Below are positions 11,421 through 23,389 of a DNA stretch of 64,000 bases, one piece after another. Positions within the stretch are counted from its first letter, which is position 1. Every line of letters starts with the position of its first letter. Under the pieces are notes generated by a model that made no database searches, was not told where the DNA came from, and saw only the letters and a list, made by a program, of their open reading frames with translations. Both the position numbers and the translations under genes were made by a program. Source of the DNA: Heterocephalus glaber (lineage: Eukaryota; Chordata; Mammalia; Rodentia; Bathyergidae); NCBI RefSeq assembly GCF_000247695.1, contig NW_004624783.1, positions 536,367 to 600,366 on the forward strand, read 5' to 3'.

Positions 11421-12586
11421 TTCCTGCTTTCTGTGTGATCATGGTGGACACAGAAGAGAGTAGGAGAGACTGTCCTTCCCATGGTTGTCTGGCATTGCTG
11501 GTTGCTGTGTTGCACCCTACTTTTCATGAACTAATAGAGAATGGGGAACCTGTGATATTAATAACAATCCTCTGCTCCTCAAAACAAAAAATCCTTTCTG
11601 GTTAGCATCTCTCCTACAAGCAATCTGTGCCAGGAGCAGGTAGAGAGAGAATCAGTAAGGAAAGTGACACAGAAATAAGTGCATATGTTATGCATTTGCA
11701 ACAGGACCCCTAAAGACACCATGCCAGGAACCGGTTGCAATTCCTTGTCACTACTTGGAGAACAGGCCCTCCCTTGAGGGGCTCCTGGTCCTTAAGAGCA
11801 TTTAGACTCACACAGATATCCTTCCAAAGCAGGGAGTGAGAAGGTGCCAAAGAACTCTGAAATGAGCCTAGATGTTTGTAATGGTGATGGTGATAAAGAC
11901 GTACAATAGCTCACTGGAAATTTTGATGAACTGAACATTCCAGTCTGGGAAAATTCTAATTTTTCTATAATGAAAAGGACAGATTGAAAAGGAAATTTTA
12001 AAATGTCATTCTTAAAGCCTTGTAGTGGTTGACTTTTAACTATTCCTCGGGAGACTAGAAGATTTATTTTTATTTTTTCCACGGGAATTTAGTTATAAAT
12101 AAATGAAAAGGGAAATTTTTGTAAATAAAGTGATACTTAATTTAAATTCAAAACTCTGGGTATTGTGAAATTATGTCTTTTGGGGGAGTCCTAAGTGCTT
12201 TGCTTTCATGGGCACTTTCCTCCATGAAAAATAATACAATTTATATTTATAATTGTTTGTATAAAATATAATTTAGACTGAATTATATTTAAAACTTTTT
12301 TTGTGGGCACCTAAAAATAGTAGGGTCCCTGAGTACTTTGTGTGTCTTTTGCTTAATGTCAACTTTGCCTTGTCATTAGAGATAATCTGGTCAATAGCAT
12401 GCTTTAAACTTCTGTCTGGTTGAGAATCATGTAACATGAAGGTTACCCATTAACTCACATGACCTTAAAATTATTCTTGGAAATATTTCCTTCCACTACT
12501 TCCTCCAATTCTAGCATACATGGGCTGCTCATACTGCATTTAAAATACACATGATTTGGGGACATAGTAGAATGTGTATACTACTA
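11421..12586. other. Unassigned sequence
   Basis: No gene or confident repeat is seen. The 96-codon reverse-strand frame at 11792-12082 has no recognisable domain. Confidence 0.4.
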
Positions 12587-12742
12587 AGGTTGCCAGATTT
12601 AGCAAATAAAAAAGCAGGACACTGAGTTATATTTGAATTTTAGATATATTTATATGTGGGACCAATTTATACTAAAAAGTATATGTTGTTTATCTGAAAT
12701 TCAAATTTAACTGGGCATCCTGTATTTTACCTGGCAACTCTA
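12587..12742. mobile_element. MER53-like palindromic DNA transposon
   Basis: The two ends are inverted repeats: 'ggttgccagatttagcaaat' on the left, and the right half runs through 'ttatctgaaattcaaattta', 'actgggcatcctgtatttta' and 'cctggcaac'. The whole element can fold into a long hairpin, the signature of this non-autonomous family. It carries no coding capacity. Substitutions and small gaps show it is ancient. Confidence 0.7.
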
Positions 12743-13349
12743 TGTGCTTTCTTTATTCTTGGAATACAAATTGCTTTTCCTCACAAAGTACACTTTCTGA
12801 TGAATATGCTATGTAGTAATAAAGGGTTCTGCAAAGAATGCTCCATACACTATTAAAGAATCACCTTAAAAAACGAGTGATGTGATGAGATGTTTGTTTT
12901 CTTTAGGCCACGTGCTCTTGGATTCCTTCACTGGCCAGCTGCACACCATGATTTTCCAACAGCAGTATCTGTAGAGGTTTGTCCCACTTTATTTAACCAC
13001 TGGGCAGGCTTCCTTTTCTGGAGTTTCTTGGGGAATTGAAATTTTTGATGGAACACACAAAGACCAGTATACCTTTGTTCATGATGAACGTAATGAATAC
13101 TTTGAACCCCCTTGCTGATTTATTTTACTTTCTTCTCCTCCTTCATGCTTAATGGCTTCTATGATGGGTAATACACAGCAAGGTGCATTCCAACTTTCTA
13201 TTTTGTCTTAGACTATTCTACAAGCTCCTTTTGTGACTGCAGTAAGTTTAGCTAGGGCTGGAGTTTACAGTGTAGGATCTACAATGCACATTACTGTTGC
13301 ATGGGGGAGGCATCTGGAGAGGCAACTGGAGTCAGTGTTCAGGGCCAGC
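12743..13349. other. Unassigned sequence
   Basis: Nothing recognised. A splice-acceptor-like pyrimidine tract ending in AG at about 12890-12905 was considered and not accepted as an exon. Confidence 0.4.
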
Positions 13350-13485
13350 TACATAACTTATGAGGCCTAGAACAAAATGAAGATACAAAGCCCCTTGTTT
13401 GAAAATTAGTGATAATTTTAAAACAGCCACAACAGAATACTGAAACACGCACAGGGCCCTGTTCTAGGGCACAGATGACACACTT
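13350..13485. mobile_element. Possible old DNA transposon fragment
   Basis: The phrases 'agggccagctacataac', 'aaagccccttgtttgaaaat' and 'acagggccctgttct' recall an old non-autonomous DNA transposon with 'gggccc...' internal blocks. I cannot name the family with confidence. Confidence 0.35.
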
Positions 13486-13735
13486 ATGATGTTAACACCC
13501 GAAGAACAATCCTGGGGGCCAAAAAGCTGGGAGAGGCCCCACCCAGAAAATTCCGAAGGGAATTTTTAAAGGCTGATCCTCAGGACTGTCTCCACGTACT
13601 CAGAGGTCATAGAAGAAGCAAAGTCACTCTTTAGACCACAGAAGATACATAGAATGATGTCCAGCATGGAGTTTTACTTCGGTTTTGACTTTTAAAAACA
13701 TTGTATGAAAATATTCTTTTACATTGACTTCAGTG

Positions 13736-14140
13736 CTATATTGTTCGGGCTACTATCACAAAACACCACAGATTGGATGGGTTAAACAATAGATGTTCAC
13801 TTTGCATGGTTTTAGAGCTGGAAAGTCCAAGGTCAAGGTCCAGACTGATTTGGTTTCTAGTGAGACCTCTCTTCCTGGTTGTCTGAGACCTCATGTGGCC
13901 TTACCTTTGAGCCTGTGTGGGGAAAGGGCCACAAAAAGAGGGGAGGAGCAAGGGAGAAGGGGGCAGGGGATGGAGAAAGACCAGCTTCCTTGTCTTATAG
14001 GCCTAAGAAGGCCTGTGAGCTCATCTGACCTTAATTCCCCTCTAAAGGCCCACTCCAGACTCCATGGGCAGAAGGCCTCAACATATGAATTCGGTGAACC
14101 ACAAACTTTAAGTTCATAGTCGATGCCTCCTTACATTTTG
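13736..14140 (-). mobile_element. Probable old LTR-type repeat, reverse
   Basis: The order 'actatcacaaaacaccaca', 'gattggatgggttaaacaa', 'gagctggaaagtccaaggtc', 'ctaaaggcccactccag', 'caacatatgaattcggtg' is that of a widespread old mammalian LTR family read in reverse. The 108-codon plus-strand frame inside it is therefore not a gene. Confidence 0.6.
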
Positions 14141-14252
14141 TTCCATAGTGAGTGGTTCACTTATTTCATCCCAGTTCTTTCCTAGTGGGAGATGATGAAA
14201 AGTTGAACTCTGTCATTATTTACTCAGAAATATTTTTAAAAAGAGGAACATT

Positions 14253-14346
14253 GGGCCGTGGACTTAGCCCAGTGGTTCCATCACCTGCCTCGCAAGCGCA
14301 AGGACCTGAGTTCAATCCCCGGTACGAAAAAAAAAAAAAGAGAAAG
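14253..14346 (+). mobile_element. ID-type SINE with perfect target duplication
   Basis: It starts 'gggccgtggacttagccc', includes the B-box-like 'gttcaatcc' and ends in an A-rich tail interrupted by G. It is flanked by a perfect 11-bp duplication agaggaacatt at 14242-14252 and 14347-14357. The frames crossing it on both strands are artefacts of the insertion. Confidence 0.94.
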
Positions 14347-14886
14347 AGAGGAACATTTTCTTCACATGTGCAACTCACACACAGAGACAGATACACACAC
14401 CCCCCTATTAATAAATTAATAAATACAATTTTATGGAAATAACTGACAAAAATCTGAGTATTCTTTAAGAAGGCTTCAAATAGGAATAAAAATTCTGGTC
14501 TTTTTAGAATTACACCTATTTTATGTGAGTGTTTGTTTGAAAGAATGTAAATTTTTTTCTTCAAAAAAGTAGCCAAACAAGTTTTCTCTGCTAATTTATG
14601 TGAAACATATTCTCCTTTCTCTATATTAAAAGTTACCTGCTTAATCATGACTTTTGAATGATGTAAAGGAGGCTAGTCTTATCTAACAAATCACAACTTT
14701 AAACTAGAAACTTAAATTTATGTTTCTAGACTATTGTTATTTTGCTTATTTATAGTGGCTGTCGGTTTCTGTGTGCCAAAAGTCCCTTCCTTCATATTTT
14801 GGAAGATGCTCTTCTTTTCTTTTCAGCTGAGTCTCCTCTAGTTCTGGTCCACATGCCTCATGTGGGTAAGTTTACCTGGTGACAGG

Positions 14887-14894
14887 TGACGTCA
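14887..14894. promoter_or_regulatory. Second perfect CRE palindrome
   Basis: TGACGTCA within 'gacaggtgacgtcagcagat'. This is the second intact CRE palindrome noticed in the window. No promoter architecture is visible nearby. Confidence 0.3.
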
Positions 14895-15424
14895 GCAGAT
14901 TCTACTCCCTGGATGGAGCACTTGGGCATCGGCACCCATTCCAAGTAAGCCCAACACAACTTAGGCCTTGGTTTTTGAAGGAACAACTGGAAATGAGACT
15001 TACTTTCCACAGAGCTTGCTGAGCTTGCAGGCATTAGCCTGGAACTGTGACTGCTGTCCTGTCCTAGCCACTCTTGAGGTTAGGCTGACTGCAGAGTGTA
15101 CACAGTGAGCAGGGAGCTGAGACACAGAGCAGGATAGACAGTTTTGAGCGTCAGGATGATGACTGAAGCAAGGTTTACCCAAGATTTGTAGTTATGAGAA
15201 CAAAAAATTCAACTAGAGGTAAGTTATGATTTGGGTTTCTATCACTTACCACTAAATGTGCTGACAAGCACTGTACACAGTCAACTCAGCACAAGAGGTG
15301 AGTGGTGACTGCACAAGCAGCCTCACTCCGGGACATGCAGGCAGCCTGAGCACACACCAAGGAACTACCCATACTGCTTAGTTGCCTGGCTCCTCCCCTG
15401 CACCACAACAAACCCCTCACCCCT

Positions 15425-15436
15425 CCACCAGGTGGC
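15425..15436 (+). promoter_or_regulatory. Near-consensus CTCF core motif
   Basis: CCACCAGGTGGC fits the CTCF core pattern CCASYAGRKGGC at every position. The next base is C rather than the preferred purine. One short motif is weak evidence for occupancy. Confidence 0.3.
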
Positions 15437-15640
15437 CTTTTCTGTTGAAAAGGGTGGGAAAGGTATTTCTTTGGTGCTTACTAAAAGTTAGGGTTTCTTG
15501 GGTGCTATAAATCAGTTATCCAACTGTCTCACAATCGTTTAAGCTTCTTCTGTCTATTTCAGTTCGAACCTACGTGCTTAGCCTATAGTTTGGCCTAGAC
15601 CAACTATGTAACTAGATGTTCTCTTAACTAAACATACATA

Positions 15641-15765
15641 TATTAAACTGAAGCTAGCACATGTATAAAAACATATACATATACTATATCATATGCATAT
15701 AAATAGTATATATACTGTATATATGTGCATACGTATCATATATATTTTATATATATATTCATCAG
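15641..15765. repeat. AT-rich alternating low-complexity tract
   Basis: TATA/CATA-rich sequence with several self-complementary blocks such as 'atatatac' and 'gtatatat'. It could extrude cruciforms. No gene. Confidence 0.8.
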
Positions 15766-15856
15766 TTCTTTTCCTGGTTATAGGTATCTACTGCTGTTGC
15801 GATGCAAAAGTACCACAGACCATACATGAGCACATGAAAGTGGCTAAGTGTCAATA

Positions 15857-16060
15857 GAATTTTTATTCTAATGATTTCAATTTTAATTCATACAGTCTTC
15901 ACATTTCATGAAATATTGTTGTACTTTTGATTCTTCTAACCATTTAAAAAGATAAAACCATTCTTAGTTTCCAGTGATACAAGAACAAGTGAAATAAGAT
16001 TTTAAATTTGGTTTAAATTGGGTTTCTGGCCTTGCTCTGTGGGCTCAATGGCCACCATAT
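15857..16060. mobile_element. Possible hAT-type transposon fragment
   Basis: The phrases 'tttgattcttctaaccattt' and 'aaaaccattcttag' match the internal end of an old hAT-Charlie type element as I remember it. No terminal inverted repeat or 8-bp duplication was located. Confidence 0.35.
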
Positions 16061-16445
16061 TGGCCAGCATAGACTTGGACAAATGAGAAGATACTGGAAA
16101 GACAAATTCAGTTTCTCCTACCACCTCATTCAACAATCGACACTGCACACAATTCTATGACATCAGATGTGTGGGTTCTTTTCCCCACACACCAAGCAAG
16201 CAATTCTCCATCACACATCAACCAAATGTCTTATAATTCCCGTCAGTTCTGATGCTCTTTACTTGGAGACAGTGTTAAATCCCACAGGTTGAAGTTTCGG
16301 TCCTCAAGACTGAACCCACTTCTGATGTCAGTCACAAGCTATAGCTTTTACCCGTGTTTCTAGATGAATATGAATCATGGTTCCCTTAACCTCCTTCTCT
16401 AATTACTTTGCTAGACCAATTCACAGAACTCAGAAACACTTCTTT

Positions 16446-16530
16446 TTTGGGGGGAGGGTACAAGGGATCGAACTGAGGACCTTGCGTTTGCGAGGCAGGC
16501 AGCAGAACCACTGAGCTAAATCCCCAGCCC
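16446..16530 (-). mobile_element. ID-type SINE, reverse, with target duplication
   Basis: Plus strand: a T/G-rich run, then 'gggatcgaactgaggacc' (B-box complement), 'ttgcgtttgcgaggcagg' and 'gagctaaatccccagcc'. It is flanked by a 15-bp duplication with one mismatch, cagaaacacttcttt at 16431-16445 and cagaaacatttcttt at 16531-16545. Confidence 0.94.
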
Positions 16531-16620
16531 CAGAAACATTTCTTTACTGGTTTATATAAAGGATATTACAGAAGATACCCATGAAAGTCAATGAAGAAAT
16601 GCACAGGGCAAGGTATTTGG

Positions 16621-16715
16621 TTTGGCGTTTTTTTCCCCCAGTACCAGGGATGGAACTCAGGACCTAGTGCTTGCCAGGCAGGCATGGCACCACTGAGCTA
16701 AATCCCCAGCCCCAG
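16621..16715 (-). mobile_element. ID-type SINE, reverse, with perfect target duplication
   Basis: Plus strand reads 'cagtaccagggatggaac', 'gcttgccaggcaggcatgg', 'gagctaaatccccagcccc'. The flanks carry a perfect 17-bp duplication cagggcaaggtatttgg at 16604-16620 and 16716-16732. It sits only 90 bases from another reverse-oriented ID copy, each with its own duplication, so they are two independent insertions. Confidence 0.95.
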
Positions 16716-16732
16716 CAGGGCAAGGTATTTGG

Positions 16733-18318
16733 AAAAGGACACAGAGCTTCTGTACCTTCTTCAGGAGCTCCATAGTACCCCCAGGGATCTCCAGATGTGT
16801 CTAGCTGTCTGGAAGTCCCTTGAACCCAGTTACTTTGGGTTATTATGAAAGCTTTATTGTATAATCATGGTTGATTAAATCACTGATCACTGGTGGTCAA
16901 CTTGATTATTCAGCACCTCTGTCCTCCGAGAGGTTGGAGAGTGAGGCTGAGTAGTCCCAAGACTATTGGTCCTTCCTGTGGCCTTGGTCCTCCTTGTGAC
17001 CAGTCACCATTTAATTCATTAGAGTTTGAAAAGGCACTCACTGCCTTAAAGATTCCAAGGGAAAAAAGGACAAAGATTAAAGATAGATAGATTACCAAAA
17101 AAAGTGTATACACACTTGAGCAGTTTGCCATACTCATAAGTGCCTGGAAGCTAATGAAAGCCATCACTTTGCTCACCCTTTGTAATTATAGAGGCCAAAG
17201 GTAACATGTATTAATCTCATGATGTGTCAATAAATTTAATATTAAATATTTATACAAGTTTTTCTTTTCCTTTTCCTGATGTATACATTTTCTGGTGGCC
17301 TCTCTCTCACTGGATCACTTGTTTGGTTTAGAATTGCTAGTGAGTGGCGATTATAAAAAGCAGATTGATTATGCCAGTGTCTTAAATTGTTTTAACTTCT
17401 CTTTAGACAAATGCACTTTCTTTTGTTTTATACCTGGGGCTGCCCCCCCCAACCCCTAGAAGCTCTCCTACCTTGAGTACAGCAACTGAGGAAGGCAAAT
17501 TAGGCAAGACTACCTGAGAGATATCTAGCTGCAGATCCTACAGGCCCTGGTAAGCAATACTGGAGATTTCAAACTCTGCAAGCTGCTGGGCAGTGATTGG
17601 AAGATTGTAAGCAGGTGCTCTGAGGCTGCTGTGTACGAGGAACAGGCTTTGCAGGAACCAAAGTCAATTGCGGGGTCTGTCTGGAGTCTTTGAAGGTAGA
17701 AAAGGAAGTTGACAGAAGCAGCACCACAATGGGGGTGAAGAAAGTGAAGGCCCTGGGGTCCTAATTTAATCAGACTCCTATCCCCGGGGTCACACAAGTG
17801 CTATGGATTATCGAGGAGAAAAAGACTTCTTTTCTCACCCATGGCCAGGCTTATTACTACTGAGGCCACTATGACAAAAATAACCAAAAAAACATTAACA
17901 ATAGATAAACCTAGATAGTCTAAGTTTTATGGGAAACAGGGAGACTTGAGACTGTTGGGACCAACCAAAAGGGGATAAAATAATCAAATTCTGGGAAAGA
18001 AGCCCAAAGGGATCATACCTGTTTTATGCTTCCATATCTGCATCAAACAAGGACATAAATGGTGACACAGGACTCATATGAGTTAAATTTTACAGAGTTA
18101 AAATTACAGCAGCTACCAACACACCCTACTAACACAGATGCAAGTGAGAGTCAGCCTGCTTCCCTAGCAGTCAGATGACCAAAGAGCTGCCTGCATCTGA
18201 GCTTTGACCTGACCTGTCAAGACTGGAAAGTCTCTGAAAGCTTGGATCCCTTTTTTGCGTGGAGGACCTAGAAGGGAGATTTTGGCAGGAACTTTCACTA
18301 TATTAGCTACCCTTTTCC
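16733..18318. other. Unassigned sequence
   Basis: No gene or confident repeat recognised. The 90-codon reverse frame at 17525-17797 has no familiar domain, and a C-rich run lies at 17443-17452. Confidence 0.4.
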
Positions 18319-18392
18319 TTTTTTTTTTTTTGTAATGGGGATCAAACTCAGGGCCTTGAGCTTGCCAGGCCACTGAGCTATAATTCCAGCCT
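18319..18392 (-). mobile_element. ID-type SINE, reverse, internally deleted
   Basis: After a T-run the plus strand reads 'tgtaatggggatcaaactc', 'ttgagcttgccaggcc' and 'actgagctataattccagcc'. About ten bases usually present between the 'ccaggcagg' and 'ccactgag' parts are missing, so this copy is shortened. Confidence 0.88.
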
Positions 18393-19579
18393 ACTTTTTC
18401 CGTTGGGAGCTGCCAACTTGCCTGACTTGCTCTTAGAGCTGAGTCTCCCTTCTTGCCTGAGCAAAAGTCCCAAATGAAATCCTTGCCTGTGTCTGAGACC
18501 TGCCAGGTCTCTTCTGATCTCTTTTCTACGGCTTCTAGACCCATGAACCTGGTTCCAGTAACAATGGTGGCATTCCAAAATGAAGGCCCAAAGGAAGAGG
18601 GGAAGCTGTGTGTTTTTACATTAATTTAGAGGAAGAGTTGTCAGTAAAACTGGATAGGCTAAGGGTGAGAAACTAAAGAGAACTTCCAAAGGCCCCTGGG
18701 TCTGGACTCCTTTCTGCATCCTGTGTCTTCAGAAATGAGAATTCTCCCTTCCTGTTGGTACAAAGAGTGCCTCTCCCACAGGAAGGTTTGTGACCCCACT
18801 TTGGCATGAGAATGACCTTTCTGCTTCAGCTGTTCTTTCAAATGCTGAGGTGCCATAATTTGAGATAGCGTGTCCTGAACCCCCAAATGTACACTTCTGG
18901 GAGTAAGCACATCTTTAAATTTTGCCCTGTTAGTTCAACTAAGAGGAATCCCACTAGGAAGTGAGCAAAGCAGCCAGATTGGGATAGATTTTCAAAAAAG
19001 CAAGACTCTCCTGAGGGACTGCATATGGAAAGTGAAAGAGAAAGGGAAGAGCCCAGGATGACACCACACTTTAGGTTTTCACTGTAAAACCTGCCAGTAC
19101 AGGACTCTTTTTGCTCCATTGCCAAGTTTACCAGAGCACAGAGTTCTCTAGAAACTAGGGAATCTTCAGTTAAACACATTTTGAAATTGCACAGTGATTC
19201 AGTTGTGCAGCTGCACTCTCCATTGTGTCAAAGGCCACACCGTATATAAAGTGGGGTGGTTTATCATTCCACTTCACTGGGAATCAATACAGGGCCAGCT
19301 TGTCCTTTAAGATCACTTGGAACTCTCAGCAGGCACAGGGACCATGGGGTAGCATCTCTGAATTAACTTGTTTGCCCTTCTGGAAAGCAAATGCTGCTGG
19401 GCCCTTCCTCCCATGAAAATGGGCACCAGCCACCCCTAGGCCCTTTCTGGAGCGTTCCTTCTCCCAAGGTACTGCTGCTCCTCGGTGCCAGGCGTGGAAA
19501 TCCAGGGTTGTTCTTATGCCCCCATTCCCCCATAGTCTCCACTTCTTCCCAACCCTCTTAAATTCCATTTTACAACACA
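18393..19579. other. Unassigned sequence
   Basis: No gene or repeat recognised. The 113-codon reverse frame at 18838-19179 and the overlapping frame at 18659-18910 show no known domain. Confidence 0.4.
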
Positions 19580-20120
19580 CAAAGCAAGATAGCCTTTGTT
19601 AAAAAGTTTAATGTTCTTAATTAGTTGAATTGGTTGGGCTAATTAGAATACCAATTAGAACTGGCAGGGCTATCGTTAATTTGAAAGTGCTGTGGTCTAG
19701 TGTTAATCGCTATTAAACCTTATAGTTTGTGAAAGATACAGAGAGGATGAATTCATGAAATAGTATTTTAAATGTGAAAGGTCAGTGGTTAGGAGGATCC
19801 CCTGTCAGTGAGTGTTTCAAGGAAAGCATAAACCAAGCCTGGCCAGTGGCTGAAGACTCAGGCCCTACAAGGGCCATCAGTATCTTCTTTTTCAAAAAAT
19901 GCTAAAAGGCTGGGATGAGTTTTACTAAAATAGCCAAAGTGTTTAATTCACCTAATGGGCTAATGATTTGGAATGACTCTTTAAAAAAAAAAAATCAGTG
20001 TTTAAGTTACCAGGGCACAAAAAGTTTCTGCTGTTGAAACAGCTGTGTGTCCCTTTTGGGTTATAACTTCCTAAATATAAGGAGCCACTGTCACAATTAA
20101 ACCTCTTTTATTTCTGGTCA
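19580..20120. promoter_or_regulatory. Candidate conserved enhancer with homeodomain and SOX motifs
   Basis: Repeat-free AT-rich sequence. It contains CCTTTGTT (19593-19600, SOX type) and TAATTA at 19618-19623 and 19640-19645, a further CAATTAG from 19652, and TTAATTTG around 19677. The same stretch continues with 'gttaatcgctattaaacc' and, near 20042, CAGCTGTGTG (E-box). The density of homeodomain cores in 60 bases is what developmental enhancers look like. Confidence 0.4.
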
Positions 20121-21740
20121 TTGTTTGACTAGGAAATTAGAAAATCACAACACGAAAGTTGGAAAGAAGTGCAGAGTTAGGACTGCAGTAGTGAGTGAGT
20201 CTCACATTTTCATATCTCACTTGGAGATGACTAAACGGATAAGCAAGTTTTAATTTGTGTTTTCAGACAAATGTAAAAATCACTCTTCCTTTTCTCAACA
20301 AGCAAATATGGAATGGACAATTATAGCTACTCTTACTATACATTTTCTGTGAGATGACTTTATTTTCCCTCCGTTTCAGTGATAAAGACAGAAGGTATTG
20401 CCATCCATTATCGTTGCTGGTATCCTCTCAATATATCTGTGACACATTTCCAGAAAATAAACCGTGCAGTTTATAGGAAACAAATACAAAAATATATTTC
20501 ATCATATGTATTATGGCACAGTTAAGAAACAAGAAATCTAGCTTTTTAGATGGTGAATTGCTTTACAAAGGATATAAAAATGTTTAACTCAATTGCTACC
20601 TCCAGTCTTCTTGGAGGTAAGTGGAAAATAAATTTAAAACAGACAGATCAACAAATGTATAAATGACTGAGTGGCTACCAGTCTAGTATTTGGGTAGGAA
20701 ATTTACAGGAAGAAAAAAGGTTTATTATTCAGAATTTTCTCCAAATATTTTTTAGGAAATATGGTGACTGTAATATCAGGAATGCTAGACTAGGGTAACA
20801 GCTGAGTGAGGCCCCAGGTGGTCTCCAAGATTTCAGCTTGACCAAGTTCCACCCAGAGTACCAGCTCTATGTAGGATGTCTGCTTTGCACATAGGAGAAT
20901 ATATAGTCAAGTAAGACCTAATCAGCGTCTACTGGGGGAGATTATATAAATGACAGCGAAACAAACCAGCAAAATAATATTTTAACACTGGTCAGAACAA
21001 AGGCTGCTTTCTGCTGAGTGGATTTAAATACCACATTAAACTTTTTGGCTTGTCACTAAATGTTTTACATTTGTTTTCAGTCCAACTGGTCAGTTCCAAT
21101 TCTTTCAGGACGACTAGTTAAAGGATAGCTAAAATCATAGCTAAAAGTGATGTTTATACTATTTGTTTAGGTCTTAATTCTAGTCTATATGTGAAGAATA
21201 AGTGATTATTTATGAAATGACAATAATTACAATTTCAATATTTGTTGAGTATCTGTGAATCACAGAAATAAGAAAGCTCTGAAAGAGGAAAAACTCAGGA
21301 CAAAGTTTAGAGCCAACAATAAATTTGAACCAGGCATTATATTGATCCACTGAACATTTTTATTTTCTCTCATTTTACTCAACTGCATTTTCAGTCACTT
21401 GTTTCCTTGTAGGTATTTGTAGGTGCTTTTTTCCCTTGTAGGCAGATCTCTAGATAAATTTATTCATCTATGCAATGATATAACAATACTGATTCTGTAC
21501 TATATACCAGGTAGAGTGTTACTGTATAATACAGAGATGTAAATATTAGATAGCTATGTTGAAAAAGCTCTCAAAGGAAAGTGAAGGTCCAAAGAAATGA
21601 CTGTGTTACTGCCTCAAGCAGCCCATGATTGTCAAAAACAAGGTGCTTCAGAGGACAAAGTTTGAAGGAAAGAACTTGTTATGTGGTTAGAGTTAGAGAG
21701 GTGAGGTGGGAGCAAGGTTTGCAGGACAAGTAGGACAAAG
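20121..21740. other. Unassigned, largely unique
   Basis: No gene is seen. The sequence is AT-rich and mostly free of recognisable repeats, so parts may be conserved non-coding DNA, but no motif cluster is as clear as at 19.6 kb. Confidence 0.35.
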
Positions 21741-22174
21741 TGTTAGTTAATTCTACATTACTATAATGAAATAACTCACACAGGCTAACTTTACAAAACA
21801 AATGAGGTTCCTTTAACTCACAGAGACCGCAAGTCCAGACAACATGGTGCAGGCTTTTGTGAGGACCCCACTTCCCTTAGCTGTGTCACCTTATACTCTT
21901 GGGAGTGTGTGTGGGAGGAGCTGTCCAATTGTCAAACCAAAAGCCAGAAAGAAATTCAAAGGTCCGGCTCATTCACAAAACACCTGGCTTTTGCCAGAGC
22001 TTGGGGGCTCATAAGAGCTACCTTAATTCTTTCTGATGGCAGCTTCTCTAATAACTCAAGCAACCCCCAGCAGACCCCATCTCTTACAGGTCTTACCTCC
22101 TCCCCATCACCACACTGGGACCAAGTTTTCCAACACATGAAACTTCAGGGGAGACATTGAAAACATAGCCTGCC
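21741..22174 (-). mobile_element. MaLR-type solo LTR, reverse
   Basis: It starts 'tgttagttaattctacatta', includes 'atgaaataactcacacagg', and near the far end 'ttccaacacatgaaacttc', the same order as the reverse-oriented LTR at 9.2-9.7 kb. The 83-codon plus-strand frame inside is a chance frame. Confidence 0.75.
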
Positions 22175-23389
22175 ACCCTGGAATTTATGCCCCGTGAAAG
22201 GTACAACATAGGGTTCCTGGCTTACGGTTTGGTGGTGATGAGAGGCATTTGATATTTTTCTGAACCTGAAAAATATGAACAGAAATGGACAATGAATAAA
22301 AGCACAACTCCTCTGAAATTGTTAGACAAAAGCAAGCATATCTTCTTCCTAAAATTTCTCCAGATGGGGAGAAGAGGTGACCCACAACATAACCAATTGT
22401 ATGGTTTAGAAAGTTATTTCATAAATTAATAAATTTGAGGTAATTTTTCATCTACAAAGAATCTATAACATTGAGCCAATCTGACATATTTTCAAAAATT
22501 CCTTTCAACCCCTATAAAAGGTATGCCAACATCAAGGAAAGGATACATAGTTAATTTCATTTTGGGAAAGAATGTGAAGTGAACATTTGACATCATTTAT
22601 TTCCCTTTTGATATGACTTCAGACTTAAAGTGTCCATTATTACTAAAGAAAGCACTTGTACCAAATCAGAATATCTCCTCTTCCTGTGTCAATCCTAATC
22701 CTGATAACAGAGTGAGAGAAGTCAAGTCAAGATATCATTTCTCGTTTTGTCCTCGAGCTCCCTGAAGGTTTTTTTGAGCAAATCCTTCATTTTACTATGG
22801 GTGTTTAATGACTGTTCTTTGATGTCTGTGTGTCTTTGTGTCTATGTGTGTTTGGTTTATTTGCCCTGTGTCATTCTGCAGAAATGGATTCACTCAGTCA
22901 ACTGGATGTGAGAGATTTGAGTTCAGTAATCAGCTGGAGGAACAAAGAGACTGCAATCAGGAGAAGCCCCTAAAGGGAAGGGAGTCCACTCCCCAAGTCC
23001 CCTGAGGGTCCTCATCAGCACTGGAGAACTGTTTTGACAGAATCACTGAATTGGGTGCAAGAGTCAAATTCCTGGGACATCAAACCAGGACAGACTTGCT
23101 GCTCACTCACAAACAACAGAGACCCCTCTGCCTGTAGGGAATAGGAGGAGCTGATCTCCGGATCTCCAGGGTGCAATGTCTTCCAGGGTTGGCTGGAATA
23201 ACTTGCTGTAGGCAAAAGGGCAAGGAACATTGAGTAGCAGAAATGGAAGCAAATAATTTATTATTTTTTTTAAATTGGGAACCCTGATGTCTGGCCCCAG
23301 ATATTTGAGCATATTCTCCATTCTTCTAACAAAAGAAACACACATGCTTATTCCACCCTTTTCCGCCTCATCTGGCAGCCGCTTTCTGG
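22175..23389. other. Unassigned sequence
   Basis: No gene or repeat family recognised. Confidence 0.4.

Larger units (their letters stand above)
14358..15640. other. Unassigned, largely unique
   Basis: No gene or repeat seen. It contains a perfect CRE and a near-consensus CTCF core, listed separately. Confidence 0.4.

Noticed and set aside
12885..12975. Splice-acceptor-like tract followed by a short open segment
   Set aside because: A pyrimidine tract plus AG is common by chance, and no matching donor, frame or family resemblance supports an exon.
13793..14119. 108-codon plus-strand frame
   Set aside because: It lies wholly in an old LTR-type repeat read in reverse.
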